Origin: Vigna angularis
Lineage: Eukaryota > Streptophyta > Magnoliopsida > Fabales > Fabaceae
Reading direction: 5' to 3'
Length of the DNA stretch: 64,000 nucleotides
NCBI RefSeq assembly: GCF_016808095.1
Contig: NC_068973.1
Span: forward strand, 23,066,501 to 23,130,500
Shown here: in pieces, positions 10,980 to 20,769 of the stretch
Position numbering within the stretch: position 1 is the stretch's first letter
Layout of the letters: the number at the start of each line of letters is the position of its first letter
Notes under the pieces: model-generated
Told to the model about the DNA's origin: nothing
Databases searched by the model: none
Seen by the model: the letters and a program-made list of their open reading frames with translations, nothing else
Program-made: the position numbers and the translations under genes

Positions 10980-12386
10980 TTATGGTGGAAGCTGCCAATT
11001 TTGGATCATCAAGGAGAGGTCTTCTTGTTCAGTATCCAGCCATGAAGTTTTGAGAATGAACTGCTTCATCCTCCAGATCTGATCAAGCAGGGAAATGTTT
11101 TCCACAGCTGGATCTATGCAGTGATTGTCGGTGAGCAGGTTCAGCAGGTGCCTATTGATGTTGAAACTTTTATGAATGCTGGCACCTTTGTCTTCCAGCA
11201 TGGGTGCATAGTTGTCAAACTCATGTGTACCTCCTGCATCATGGTTAGTGCAATGTTGTTCCAAAGTATTGACATGCAGAGGTATAACACCCAAATTATC
11301 ATACTGAACCTCAGATATATCCTCACAACATGAATCAATTTCAAAATTGCATGCAATATCAATATGAGACTCAGATTCATGTTCAGAGGGAGAATTAAAA
11401 TCATGCTCAGCAACAATATGATTATCAGCATACCTATCATCAGCATAATCTTTAATAACAATTTCTTGAATACTATAATCATACTGAGGTATGCTTACCT
11501 CCACTTCCTTGAAGATGGGAAAAGTGGTGGAAAATAGAGGTGGTCTACCTGGCTCAAAGGTATTGCTTATTCCTGCCTGGGCCTCAAAATATTCAGCAGT
11601 TTCTTCAGGCGCAAGAGTGGCCATCTGCCCGATCTGATCACTCAGATTCTGCATGGCAGCTTGAGTTTCCTGATGGATCTTCGTGCTCTCTTGCTTGAAC
11701 TTGAGATTCTGCATGGTCATCTGCTCCAATAACTCCTTCAATGTAGGTTCAGAAATTAAAGGCTGAGGAGTTGTTTGGGCAGAAGCATTATACTGCTGAC
11801 TCTGATATTGCTGGACTGGTGGAGGCATAAAAGTGCTCTGGAATGGTGGTTCTAGATAATGCTCTTGTGGGGTATCGTACCATTCATTGTTAAGATCATT
11901 CCACTCAGGATCATTGATATATCCATACTGCTCAGGGGAGAATTTGCTTAGAAACTGAAGCTCAAGATCTTCCCATCTGGTAACGGATCCTAGAGGAAGA
12001 GAGTCATGCCATTCCTTAGCTGCTCCTTGTAATGAATGCGGAAATGCGCTCAAGAAAATGTGATCAAGAGGGACATCTGGAGGCTTCATTGAAGAGCACA
12101 CCATGTGGAACTCCTCCAAATGTCTATGTGGGCATTCTCCTGCAAAACCATGAAACTTAGGGAGCAAATATGTCAGTCCAGTGCTTAGAACGTAATAAAA
12201 GTCATCCTCAGTAGGTGGAACCGGCTCCCAAAGAGAGCTCTCAGAAGTTGGAGGATGAACCATATTATTCGCACCACAAAAGTCAGCAGAATTAAATTCA
12301 GAGTGCCATGCAGACGGAGAATCATATTCATAATTAGAGGTATCGACAGAATAAGCAGTATTCACAAAATTAAAATAGGTAGACAT
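10980..12386 (-). CDS. gag: Gag-like protein of element I (468 aa)
   Basis: Intact ORF beginning MSTYFNFVNTAYSVD. Residues ~70-150 match the N-terminal half of the plant retrotransposon Gag/capsid domain (Retrotrans_gag, PF03732): FHGFAGECPHRHLEEFH and the W-rich GAAKEWHDSLPLGSVTRWE block. The second half of the usual capsid domain and any CCHC zinc knuckle are missing. A Gln-rich segment (ELLEQMTMQNLKFKQE) likely to be coiled coil follows, then an acidic Tyr/Asp-rich region and a conserved C-terminus (SLLDQIWRMKQF ... IQNWQLPP). It probably assembles particles or packages RNA; lacking enzymes, it would depend on a partner. Homologues lie at 40674 and 53528. Confidence 0.9.
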   Translation of the reverse strand: MSTYFNFVNTAYSVDTSNYEYDSPSAWHSEFNSADFCGANNMVHPPTSESSLWEPVPPTEDDFYYVLSTGLTYLLPKFHGFAGECPHRHLEEFHMVCSSMKPPDVPLDHIFLSAFPHSLQGAAKEWHDSLPLGSVTRWEDLELQFLSKFSPEQYGYINDPEWNDLNNEWYDTPQEHYLEPPFQSTFMPPPVQQYQSQQYNASAQTTPQPLISEPTLKELLEQMTMQNLKFKQESTKIHQETQAAMQNLSDQIGQMATLAPEETAEYFEAQAGISNTFEPGRPPLFSTTFPIFKEVEVSIPQYDYSIQEIVIKDYADDRYADNHIVAEHDFNSPSEHESESHIDIACNFEIDSCCEDISEVQYDNLGVIPLHVNTLEQHCTNHDAGGTHEFDNYAPMLEDKGASIHKSFNINRHLLNLLTDNHCIDPAVENISLLDQIWRMKQFILKTSWLDTEQEDLSLMIQNWQLPP

Positions 12387-12774
12387 GGAAAAATAAAAAG
12401 TAAAAACTAAAAATTACGAGACAAACAAAACATAACACATTTATACATGCAACATGTTCACAAGAATTTTTTTTTTTTTTTTTTTTAATTAACAGACAAA
12501 ACACATGACATACATACAGAAAATAAAATATCGCAACACAAGATAAAACATAACACAATAAAAATATAAAAGACAAAACATATATTAACACAGTAAAAAT
12601 CGAAAAACACAACAAAAATCTAAAACAAAAAACCTGAAACTGAAGTGACAACGCCGCCAAAATTTGCTGAAGGTGTCGTCGCCTACAAAAATACAAAAGA
12701 CAGAACACACAAACCACACATATTAACAGAACAAAAATTTACATAACGAAAATCTGAAACCAAACCGTTATTGG
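12387..12774 (-). other. Leader of element I
   Basis: AT-rich leader between the primer site and Gag, with a T run on the plus strand at about 12462-12486. No gene seen. Confidence 0.6.
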
Positions 12775-12792
12775 TCCCCGGCAGCGGCGCCA
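12775..12792 (-). promoter_or_regulatory. Primer-binding site of element I (tRNA-Asp type)
   Basis: Plus strand TCCCCGGCAGCGGCGCCA, one base different from the tRNA-Asp 3' end. Lies 5 bp from the LTR at 12798. Confidence 0.9.
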
Positions 12793-12797
12793 AAATT

Positions 12798-15510
12798 TGA
12801 TACAGCTGTCGCGGCCGATCAAATTTGATCTGCAAGTAAGAATGTAGTACAGTGCTAGGATGTGACTCCTAGGTCGTCTCACAAGGACCAAATTTGGTTC
12901 AGTTTCGGATCAACACAATATGGGGGGGGTTTTGTGATTGTTGTTTTTGTACAAAAAGTGTTGAAATAAATTTTAACTATTGTAAAACTAAACAGTAAAA
13001 GACAGTAGACAATGAAAACAAAATAAAAACACTTAATTGAAAATGAAATTCATGAAGGATTCAGCAATTGAAATAAAATTCTTGAATAGTAAAAGTAAAA
13101 ATAAAACGTAAAAGAAATTAAATTTGAAATTGAAATTTCTTTAAAAACTTTTCATATGTGCCGTGACATGTTTCATTGAAAACAAAAACTGGAATTAGGT
13201 TCCTTCATCCAACACCATGCCTTCCTACATCCATACCACTTGATTTTTACAAAGAAAACTTTACTTCCACTTCAATTAATACTTTTAGTCTTTTTCCTAA
13301 ATGAAAAGCAATTTGAATTGTTTTACCCACATAATCAAATTCACGTTCACATCATTCTAGCTGCTGTTTTCATTCTTCAAAACAACTAAAAAGACAAATT
13401 CAAATGTAATAAAAGGTCCCATATGTTGAACTAAATGCAAATGGATTTAGAGAAAAGATGTTTGGTTTCTTACAAGAAAAAGGCTTGTACGTACACACCT
13501 ACTCCCACCTAAATTACTTCTTCATCTTCAAACAAATTACTAACCATTCCAGCCGTGAAAATCTTCATTAAGTTACCTTAAGCTTTGCTTCTTTTCATTC
13601 AACAACATCAAATTAAAGCATGAAACAATACTTCATCCTCCCAACTTAGAACAATCTTGAACATTAAAGCTTTAAACCATAAAATCATTCAACAAAGTTC
13701 ATCAAAGAAAACTTAAATGAAAGAAGCATGAACATCCCTTAAACAGCCGTGACTTTACAGCATAAAGTAAAAGAAATGAAACACTTCAAAATGAAATTAC
13801 AAACCTTCAAATTACAATAGCAACTTGCACAACATAATACAAATAACAGTTCAGAAAATACACAGATGAATAATAAAAGTTGAAATGAAAAGTGTGCAAA
13901 ACCAATGAAGAAGGCAACAAGAACTTCAAGTAACACCCTTCTTCATTCCAGCAGTAACGGTTTCTTCATCCTCCCACCATCCTTTGCAGCTCTCGGCCCC
14001 CACCAAGCTTACGATTTCCTCCTCTCAAAAACTCAGAATTTTTGTTGTGTCTAGCTCATGGTTTTCCAACTCCAAACTCTCTCCAGCTACCCTCCCAACT
14101 CCGAACCAGCAAAATGTGTAAAAATAATCTCTCCCTCATACCGTGCACTTCCATTTGCTATATGGACTCTCCACTCTGTTTGCAGAATGATGATTGTTTC
14201 TTAAGTGGATGGAGCCCTCAGGATTAGTGCATGGAGCACTTAAGGTAATGGAACACTCAAGACAATGACTCACCTCCACTAGCTTCCTTAGCTGCTGAAC
14301 CAAGACCGTGAGTTCTCTTATCCCATTCAATCACCAATTAAAATCAGTACTCCACTTAATTTCCATGGGCCCCTGCTGCCAGCGTGTTTCTTCTCCAAAC
14401 TATTGGATTTGAGTTTTGTGTTTGTGGTGGTTGCACCTCTTGCTGGACCAAGACCGTGATCTTCCATGAGCTGCCCTACTCCAAGATGGACCAGCTGATG
14501 CACAGTGCTGCCATGAAGTCCACTTCCTTGCTATCTCACGGCCTGGACCAGCTGCTGGATGAAGCATTGTGCAGCTGGAACGTGAAGTTGTTCCTACTGG
14601 ATGAAGCTCCCTTTGTTGGACCGTGTGTGTGAAGAGTGGTGCAATTGAAACGTATAAAACCTCTACTGCTGGACTTGATTGTGTTGGCAGCCGTGACATT
14701 GTCCACCTTCTTTCTATTCTCCATATATAATAATAAAACCAAAAGCTTCCCAACATCAGCATTATGTGCCGAGTTATTGGTGCTGCACTTCACATTCTCC
14801 AACTCCATTATGTACATTATTAAAATGAAGGAGAAAAGGTTACTCATTTCCACGTGAAGATGCCAATTTTTCCATAAAGGAATTTGCTGTGGCTTCAATT
14901 AATTATGTCCATGTGTGCTTCCATTAGTAGCCTACATTACACACCATAACCGTGACAGCATCCTTTGCCTTGCTTCCCACACGTATGTGCAGCCCTTAAT
15001 TTTATTCCAAACCATGTGATGCTTGCTACCAAATGAATGAACCGTGTAGTGTGATGTGTTGGATGTATATGTGCTTGCAGCATCTCCAAATTAAAACACC
15101 ATGCAGCCGTGAATGTTAGGAGATTAATCAAGGAATTAAGTTGCTTTCTCCAAAATAAAATGAGTTGAAGGTGCTTTGTTTTAGCCAAACCAAACCACAA
15201 TTCTAGTTGAAATCTCCATGATCTGTACATCTTTCTTTTATTCAACACAAAATTCATTAATGCAGTGTAGCTTATTTAGTTAAATAATACAGTGTGTGAA
15301 TGTATATCCTTCCAAATGTCTCAATTTTTATTTCCAAAATTTTCCTTGCAAAATAATTAGATCAGATAATTCAAATTAGCTAAAATAAGAATTTCCAAAC
15401 AAATTAATCACAATTAGGAAAAATAGGATAATACTGTATATTCAAACATAATTCCTTGATTAAATCTGATACAATAAGCTAAGTGAAATCAATGAAATAT
15501 TGACTCATCA
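12798..15510 (-). repeat. 5' LTR of element I
   Basis: 2713 bp, same length as the copy at 6854-9566 with two substitutions found by eye, both G to A on the plus strand when going from the left to the right copy. Confidence 0.95.
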
Positions 15511-15792
15511 CCTTGTGAATAGGACCGTTCGGCTCTGTGAAGAACACTGTTCGACTTTACTATTTTTCACATTTATTTTAATGCTTTCAGTTCTATTTAC
15601 TTATGTTTGATTTCGTGCTTTAAGTTCCATTTAATTTTCCTTGCAAAAACACTTTCAAACCCCCTCATTACGTGTTTGACCTAAGATTCGAACCACTTTT
15701 GGTTCTTGAGAGACGACCTAGGAGTCACTTCCTAGCACTATATTGCATTTTTTAATGCACATCAAATTTGATGGGTCGCGACAGCCGCATCA
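15511..15792 (+). repeat. LTR 'H', terminal part
   Basis: Begins with the CCTTG target duplication and ACCGTTCGG motifs, then reaches the family's LTR end: CCCCCTCATTACGTGTTTGA, the GACGACCTAGGAGTCAC block and GACAGCCGCATCA at 15792. Confidence 0.75.
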
Positions 15793-16776
15793 ACCACTAA
15801 GGGAAAAAACTACAGCTGAGCGTCATCTTGAAGAGCCGCACTTACTGCTGAGCGCCAAAAGTGCCGCTAATCGCCATTTAATTGGGCTTGGGCCTATTTT
15901 ATGTAAATTTTAATAAACTATATAAGGGTTTAGTCGACCTAGGGTTGGTATCTTTGGACAGAAAGAGGTGAAATCACACTTTCTTCAACCCTTAGAGGCA
16001 GATTTTGGATGCGGAAGCTCCTTTCTTCAAATTCTAGGGTTCTATCTTTCATTCTTTCATTATTTTCATCTAGTTTCACCATGTCTATGGTGAACTAAAC
16101 CTCCATTTATGTTGGGGAACCGATGTAATCCTTTGAAACTCTCATGTATTGAATTGGTTCTATATTTTATATGCTTTGCTTCATTAATTGTTAGAGTTTT
16201 TCTTCTACACTCTATGCATGCTTTGTTTAACTCATTCAATTGCATGATCATTGATGTTATTTATATGGACACATATAGATAAATCTATAATTGAGGAAAT
16301 TCTCCCAAGAGCAATATTACCTAGACATAGGGATAGGAGGATTGGTTGCTTATAAGCTTCTGTGCGAATGTAATGCATGAATAATTGTTAGGAGACAAGA
16401 CATTGTAAACTAGTGATTAGGAGTAGGCTTTCTTTACCGAGACATCGGGTTTAAGGTAAATTATAAAGTGGCATTAACATTAGTGAAGAAAGATGAATTC
16501 TTGAATACATGAGAGTGGATAGGATAAATCGGAAACCCCAACACCAGCATCATTCCATATTTTACATCAATCTCTTTTGCTTCTTTCAATCCAATTGATC
16601 AAAAACTTGCATTCATGTTTATTTTCCGTAATTCAAACACAATGATTTTGTTCACAAGTCTAATTTAATTAAGAAATCACATAACTGTCTAGGTCTGAGT
16701 CCTTTGGGAAACGATACTTGGTCTTACCATTTTATTATTACTTGATACGATTTGGTACACTTGCCGAGTGTTAACA
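15793..16776 (+). repeat. Element E 5' LTR, 5'-truncated
   Basis: Begins inside the LTR near the GCTGAGCG motifs (15815, 15855), has a TATATAAG box at 15919-15926 preceded by GGGCTTGGGCC, and ends GTGTTAACA at 16776 beside the primer site. Confidence 0.8.
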
Positions 16777-16782
16777 AGTTTT

Positions 16783-16800
16783 TGGCATCGTTGCCGGGGA
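16783..16800 (+). promoter_or_regulatory. Primer-binding site of element E
   Basis: TGGCATCGTTGCCGGGGA, one mismatch to the tRNA-Asp complement, 6 bp after the LTR. Confidence 0.9.
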
Positions 16801-16975
16801 CTCGTGGTTTAACTATTCTATTTGTGTGATTATTGATTAACTTTGACTTGATTTTTTATCTTTTTATCTGTGTTTTATCTTTTTATCTTTTCTATCTTTT
16901 TTTTTATCTTTTTATCTTTTTAGTTTATCTTTTCTATCTTTTTGTTTTAACAATTGTTTCTAGGGTCTTGTTTTC
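16801..16975 (+). other. Pyrimidine-rich leader of element E
   Basis: Leader with repeated TCTTTTTATC units (16850-16945), matched at 28850-28920 in F and, inverted, at 63000-63280 in D. No gene seen. Confidence 0.6.
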
Positions 16976-17992
16976 TTGTGTATGCAGGATACAATTTGGA
17001 CTAGGAGCAAGAAAACAACAGAACCTCTTCTTGAAGGATTGGACGAGAGTAGACGGAGAAGGAGAATCCGAACATCTAGAGAATTATTTCCTTCTCCGGA
17101 GACACGTCTACAACCCTCTCCACAAAGATCTAACCAAAGTACTGAAGAGATGGCCGGAGAGAACAATCCGAGGGTGAATGCTGCAAACATGGAGGTGAAA
17201 CCGGCGTTGATACAATTGGTGAAGAGCAACCAATTTAATGGGCAATCACATGAAAGTCCATATGAGCATCTAACCACATTCAACGAGATTTGCAAAACTG
17301 GTGTGCTGGATGACGCAATAAAGCTAAGTTTGTTTCCTTTCTCATTGGGAGGCAATGCTAAGCTCTGGTTGAATTCTTTCTCGGAGGATAGCTTTACTGA
17401 ATGGGAAGCCGTGGTTTCAAAGTTTCTAAACAAGTACTTCCCACAATCCAAAATCAACAAAGGGAAGCAAGAAATTTCTTCTTTTAGACAAGGCATGGAG
17501 GAGACACTAGGTCAAGCATGGGATAGACACAAGAGCTTGTTGAGAAAGACACCCACTCATGGCTGTGACGAAGCAACAATAGTCATTATTTTCCTTGGAG
17601 GTCTTGGTTCACAAACCAAATTGATGCTAGATGCCTCAACTGGAGGTAATATTAAATGCAAGACTCTAGAGGAAGCTTTTGAATTGATAGAAAGCATGGC
17701 TACTAATGACAATGAGATGCATAATGAAAGAGGAACTCCAATTCAACAGAAGGGAGTCTTACAATTGCAATCTCAAGATTCCTTGCTTGCTCAAAATAAA
17801 ATCATAACTCAACAGTTGGAGAATTTGACAAAGACACTCGCTCAGTTGGAAAAGGAGTTGAAGAACGTTTCCCAGGTTCAACAACAACAACTTTGTGAAT
17901 TGTGTGATGGTGACCATATCAATGGTCAATGTGCTTTTCCAGCGGAGGCCTTAGAAGATGTCAATTTTATGGCCAATCAATTTCAAAATTAA
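16976..17992 (+). CDS. gag: Athila-like Gag (capsid plus zinc knuckle)
   Basis: 338-aa ORF. A basic N-terminus (MCMQDTIWTRSKK, then an Arg run) is followed by a complete Retrotrans_gag capsid domain at residues ~85-190 (HLTTFNEICKTGVLDDAIKL, then NAKLWLNSFSEDSFTEWEAV and KFLNKYFPQSK). A Gln-rich coiled segment leads to a CX2CX3HX4C knuckle (CELCDGDHINGQC, ~residues 306-318). Gag packages RNA. The frame stops at 17990-17992, but the downstream region stays in the same frame, so an ancestral Gag-protease polyprotein read through here. Confidence 0.88.
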   Translation: MCMQDTIWTRSKKTTEPLLEGLDESRRRRRIRTSRELFPSPETRLQPSPQRSNQSTEEMAGENNPRVNAANMEVKPALIQLVKSNQFNGQSHESPYEHLTTFNEICKTGVLDDAIKLSLFPFSLGGNAKLWLNSFSEDSFTEWEAVVSKFLNKYFPQSKINKGKQEISSFRQGMEETLGQAWDRHKSLLRKTPTHGCDEATIVIIFLGGLGSQTKLMLDASTGGNIKCKTLEEAFELIESMATNDNEMHNERGTPIQQKGVLQLQSQDSLLAQNKIITQQLENLTKTLAQLEKELKNVSQVQQQQLCELCDGDHINGQCAFPAEALEDVNFMANQFQN

Positions 17993-18379
17993 TTTCAATA
18001 CTGCCAAGGGAACTTCAACCAAGGGTGGAAACATCACCCAAGCATGGGTTAAGGTCAAACTGGACAAGCTGGACAAGTAGGACAAGTTAATAGACCACAA
18101 CAACAACCATCACTATGGCAATAGGTATCTACGCTAAATGAGAGATCAACAAAGCTTGAAGAAACTCTTCAACAAAGCTTGAAGAAACTCTTCAACAAAT
18201 CTTGAAGAAACTCTTCAACAATTTATTCAGGTGACTATCTCCAATCACAAGAGCATTGAAGCTGCAATTAGAAATCTAGAGATCACGGTTGGCCAAATGG
18301 CTAAGAAGTTGGAGGATATGCCTGACAGGAGTTTTGGGGTAATACTGAGGTTAACCCTAAGAAAGAGTGTAAAGTTATT
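17993..18379 (+). pseudogene. Degraded linker between Gag and protease of element E
   Basis: Gln/Gly-rich linker with in-frame stops (near 18048 and 18122) and a 23-bp sequence (CTTGAAGAAACTCTTCAACA core) repeated three times at about 18158-18226; the two extra copies shift the frame. It corresponds to the start of ORF1 in D and F. Confidence 0.7.
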
Positions 18380-19273
18380 GTGAGTATATGTGATGAGAGG
18401 GTGGATGAAAAAAAGAGAGTTGAGTTAGAAAAAAGAGAAGAAAAAGAAAAGAGAAAAGGTGAGGATGAGAAAAAAGAGAAAGAAAAGAAGAGGGGAGTGA
18501 AAAATTGTGAGAAAAGTAAGAGCATTCTTCCTTATCCTAAGGGGAGTGAAAAATTTGGTAAAGAGAGACAATATAAGTGTTTTAAAGAGATCTTCAAGCA
18601 ATTGGAGATTAAGATACCTTTGACTGAAGCATTGCAACAAATTCCTGCTTATGCAAAGCACATGAAACAAATCCTCGCAAAGAAGAGATATCTAGAGGAG
18701 GAAACTAGTGATAAACAGGGAGAAGGCATAGCTATTTTGGAGAAACCACTTCCTCCAAAAGTGAAAGATCCAGGAAGTTTTACTATTCCTTGCGTCATTG
18801 GGAAGGAGAATATAAGGAAGGCCTTAATTGATTTAGGATCAAGTATTAATTTGATGCCCTTATCTATGCTTGAAAGGATTGGTGATCTTGAAGTCAATCC
18901 AACCAAGGTGACTTTGCTCATGACGGATGGATCTTCCAAGAAACCCTATGGTGTAGTGGAAGATGTGGTGGTTTGCATAGACAAACTTAAATTCCTGGTG
19001 GATTTTGTGGTGATAGAGATGGAGGAAGATGAGAAGATCTCAATTATTCTTGGAAGACAGTTTATGTAAACAGCAAAGGTAATCATCAATGTGCATGATG
19101 GGATGATAGTGCTTCAAGACCGAGAAGAAAAGGTGATCTTTAATGTCTTCAAAGTGGAGCAGCAGATTCAAGAGAAGGAGGCTTATCATAAAGCTGCATG
19201 TAAGGATGCACCCATGACTAGCTCTAAAGCTGCAAAGCCGGTCATCAAAGGTAAAAATTGTTTCTTATCATAG
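18380..19273 (+). pseudogene. Athila-like retroviral-type aspartic protease region
   Basis: A Lys/Glu-rich stretch (residues ~1-60) precedes a conserved block (CFKEIFKQLEIKIPLTEAL) and then the protease domain: FTIPCVIGKENIRKALIDL with the active-site motif DLGSS at 18830-18844, then SINLMPLSMLERIG and ISIILGRQFM. Stops at 19067-19069 and 19271-19273 interrupt the same frame. The protease would cleave Gag-Pol. Reverse transcriptase should follow but is missing. Confidence 0.85.
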
Positions 19274-19321
19274 GTTAGGGAAGAAGAAAAAGATGACAAA
19301 GGAAGGACGGTTCACGATGAC

Positions 19322-19519
19322 TTGATGGATGCACAATTCAAAATTGGGACACCGATAAGGTTCAAGAATAAGTTGTGGTTTGTGAAAGATTTCAAAGAGA
19401 ATGGAGTGATCGAGATTGAAGCTCCATATTCAAGGAGAGTCAAAAAAGTGGACCGAAAGAAATTGATGAGATGGTGTGATGAAAGCAAGAGGAACACCAA
19501 CATTGAAGAAGGAACTTGA
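19322..19519 (+). pseudogene. Athila-like pol C-terminus (probable integrase tail)
   Basis: Short in-frame remnant (GTPIRFKNKLWFVKDF ... GVIEIEAPYSRR) ending KRNTNIEEGT. Its shape resembles the C-terminal DNA-binding part of gypsy integrases. The same ending (NTNIEDET) closes ORF1 of F at 38610, so the two elements have related pol deletions. Confidence 0.6.
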
Positions 19520-19525
19520 GCTTTA

Positions 19526-19577
19526 TTGGGTCAAGCTAGTGACGTTAAAAAAGCGCTTGCTGGGAGGCACCCTAGTG
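19526..19577 (+). other. Conserved box 1 of element E
   Basis: TTGGGTCAAGCTAGTGACG, a short A run, then AAGCGCTTGCTGGGAGGCA. The same box occurs at 38616-38668 (F) and inverted at 62111-62160 (D), always right after ORF1/pol. It holds the 8-bp palindrome AAGCGCTT. Function unknown. Confidence 0.85.
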
Positions 19578-19656
19578 ATTTGAGAACATTAATTTCTTTG
19601 AATTTATTTATTTTGGTGATGTAATTTGAAACTTTGGAATATTGTTATATTTGGCT

Positions 19657-19762
19657 TTAGCATCTACTGATGGATGCTAAGTTGGTGAGTATTTACTGAA
19701 GGATACTCAGAAGGTACACCTACTGAAGGGTGATGGTAAGATTTGCACCTACTGATGGGTGC
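19657..19762 (+). other. Array of four RNA hairpins with a common loop (element E)
   Basis: Hairpin 1: stem TTAGCATC/GATGCTAA (19657-19680), loop TACTGATG. Hairpin 2: stem TGAGTATT/GATACTCA (19686-19709, one T-G pair), loop TACTGAAG. Hairpin 3: stem CACC/GGTG (19717-19732), loop TACTGAAG. Hairpin 4: stem GCACC/GGTGC (19745-19762), loop TACTGATG. Loops stay constant while both stem arms change together. Confidence 0.88.
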
Positions 19763-19770
19763 TGGAGGAT

Positions 19771-19838
19771 TTTGGGTCAGGCTTGTGACGTTAAGCAAGC
19801 GCTACCTGGGAGGCAAGCGCTACCTGGGAGGCAACCCC
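19771..19838 (+). other. Conserved box 2 of element E, with internal duplication
   Basis: TTTGGGTCAGGCTTGTGACG, TTAAGCAAGCGCTACCTGGG, AGGCA; the segment GCGCTACCTGGGAGGCAA is tandemly duplicated. Equivalent boxes: 45954-46006 (F) and 61832-61884 inverted (D). It separates the hairpin array from the ORF2 transcription unit. Confidence 0.8.
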
Positions 19839-19984
19839 GTTGATTGACTTTATCTTTGTTTGTTTGTGTTGATTCTGCTCTAGTTGCATTATAGGGATTA
19901 AATGTTTGAGTGATGTGAAAGACTAAATGCATTGGGTAAGTGAGAGGCTTTGGTAAAGGACACCTAGGGCAAGCTAGGAAGAAG

Positions 19985-20125
19985 GAGAATTGGTGCCGCA
20001 AATGCCGCTCAACGATAATTACCACTGAGCACGAATGCTGCAATTTTGCTGACTAGGCTTGTTTTAATTGGGCTTAGCGAGATTTGGCCCATTAGGTCTC
20101 TTTTATACCCTAGGGTGCATCTTGG
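19985..20125 (+). promoter_or_regulatory. Probable internal promoter for ORF2 (element E)
   Basis: CCGCTCAACG and CACTGAGC sites, then TTGGGCTTAG and TTGGCCCATT (site-II-like GGCCCA), then TTTATACCC at 20102-20110. This repeats the order found in the LTR promoter (CGCTGAGCG sites, GGGCTTGGGCC, TATATAAG). It is followed by a pyrimidine-rich 5' UTR-like stretch. Confidence 0.6.
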
Positions 20126-20342
20126 CCGCCACTTTCAGAATTCCCTCTTCCCACACACTCTCAATCACTCTCCAAAGAGTTTGCTACACTTTTTCCTTCT
20201 TCCCTCTTCATAAAATCTCTCTTTAAACCACTTTTGCATCAAGTTTCCATCCAAGTTTGGGGTTTGGTGAGAGCATTGCTGTTAGGGGCTGATTTGTGCA
20301 CATTCCTAGAGCATTCTACACATATTCAACATCTCCACCCAA

Positions 20343-20767
20343 GTAAGTACAAGCATTTTACATTCTAGGGTTTTTGAAAGCATGAATTGGTATGAACATG
20401 GTTGTTTAAGCATGATTCTTTAGGGATTTTGATTTTTATGCATGATTAGATGAATTAATCATTGTTTGGACCGATTAAATTTCTTGATTTGGGTATGGAA
20501 CTAGGAATAATGCATGTGGGTGGAGATTAGAAGCATTTTTGGGTGATTTTGAAAAATCTGCAGAATCACCGCTCAACGGAAATTTCCCCTGAGCGCGATT
20601 CCTGCAGAATGGTGTTTGAGCTTGTTTTGCTTGCTGGTTCTCTTCACAAGTTGCGCTGAGGGGTTCTGTTTGCCCTCACGGTGATAGGAAGGTTTTTAAG
20701 GAGTTGTTTCTGGTTTACTAATGCTTAACAATGTGTCTTGTGGTTTTGTGAATTGTGTTTGATGTAG
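20343..20767 (+). other. 5'-UTR intron of ORF2 (element E)
   Basis: Donor CCCAA|GTAAGTA at 20343, acceptor GATGTAG| at 20767, two bases before the ORF2 ATG (20770). Element D has the same donor and placement (61387 to 60979). The intron also carries CGCTCAACG and CCTGAGCGC motifs (20570-20600). Confidence 0.75.
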
Positions 20768-20769
20768 GG

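Larger units (their letters stand above)
6854..15510 (-). mobile_element. Complete gag-only gypsy LTR retrotransposon 'I'
   Basis: Two 2713-bp LTRs flank a 3.2-kb interior. CCTTG is duplicated at 6849-6853 and 15511-15515. Orientation is minus: the primer-binding site lies beside the right LTR and the Gag ORF is on the minus strand. There is no protease, reverse transcriptase, RNase H or integrase. I found two differences between the LTRs (8067 vs 14011 and 8648 vs 14592, constant offset 5944), so the insertion is recent and needed enzymes from another element. The layout resembles the published TR-GAG class (terminal repeats with a GAG domain), but is much larger. Confidence 0.95.

Noticed and set aside
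5913..15792. Reading 5913-6690 and 15793-16776 as one LTR split by insertion
   Set aside because: The two pieces overlap in LTR content (both contain the CGCTGAGCG/TATA part), so they cannot be halves of one LTR.
16783..16800. Possible tRNA-Asp gene pieces
   Set aside because: Only the 18 bases of the tRNA 3' end are present at each site; they are primer-binding sites.
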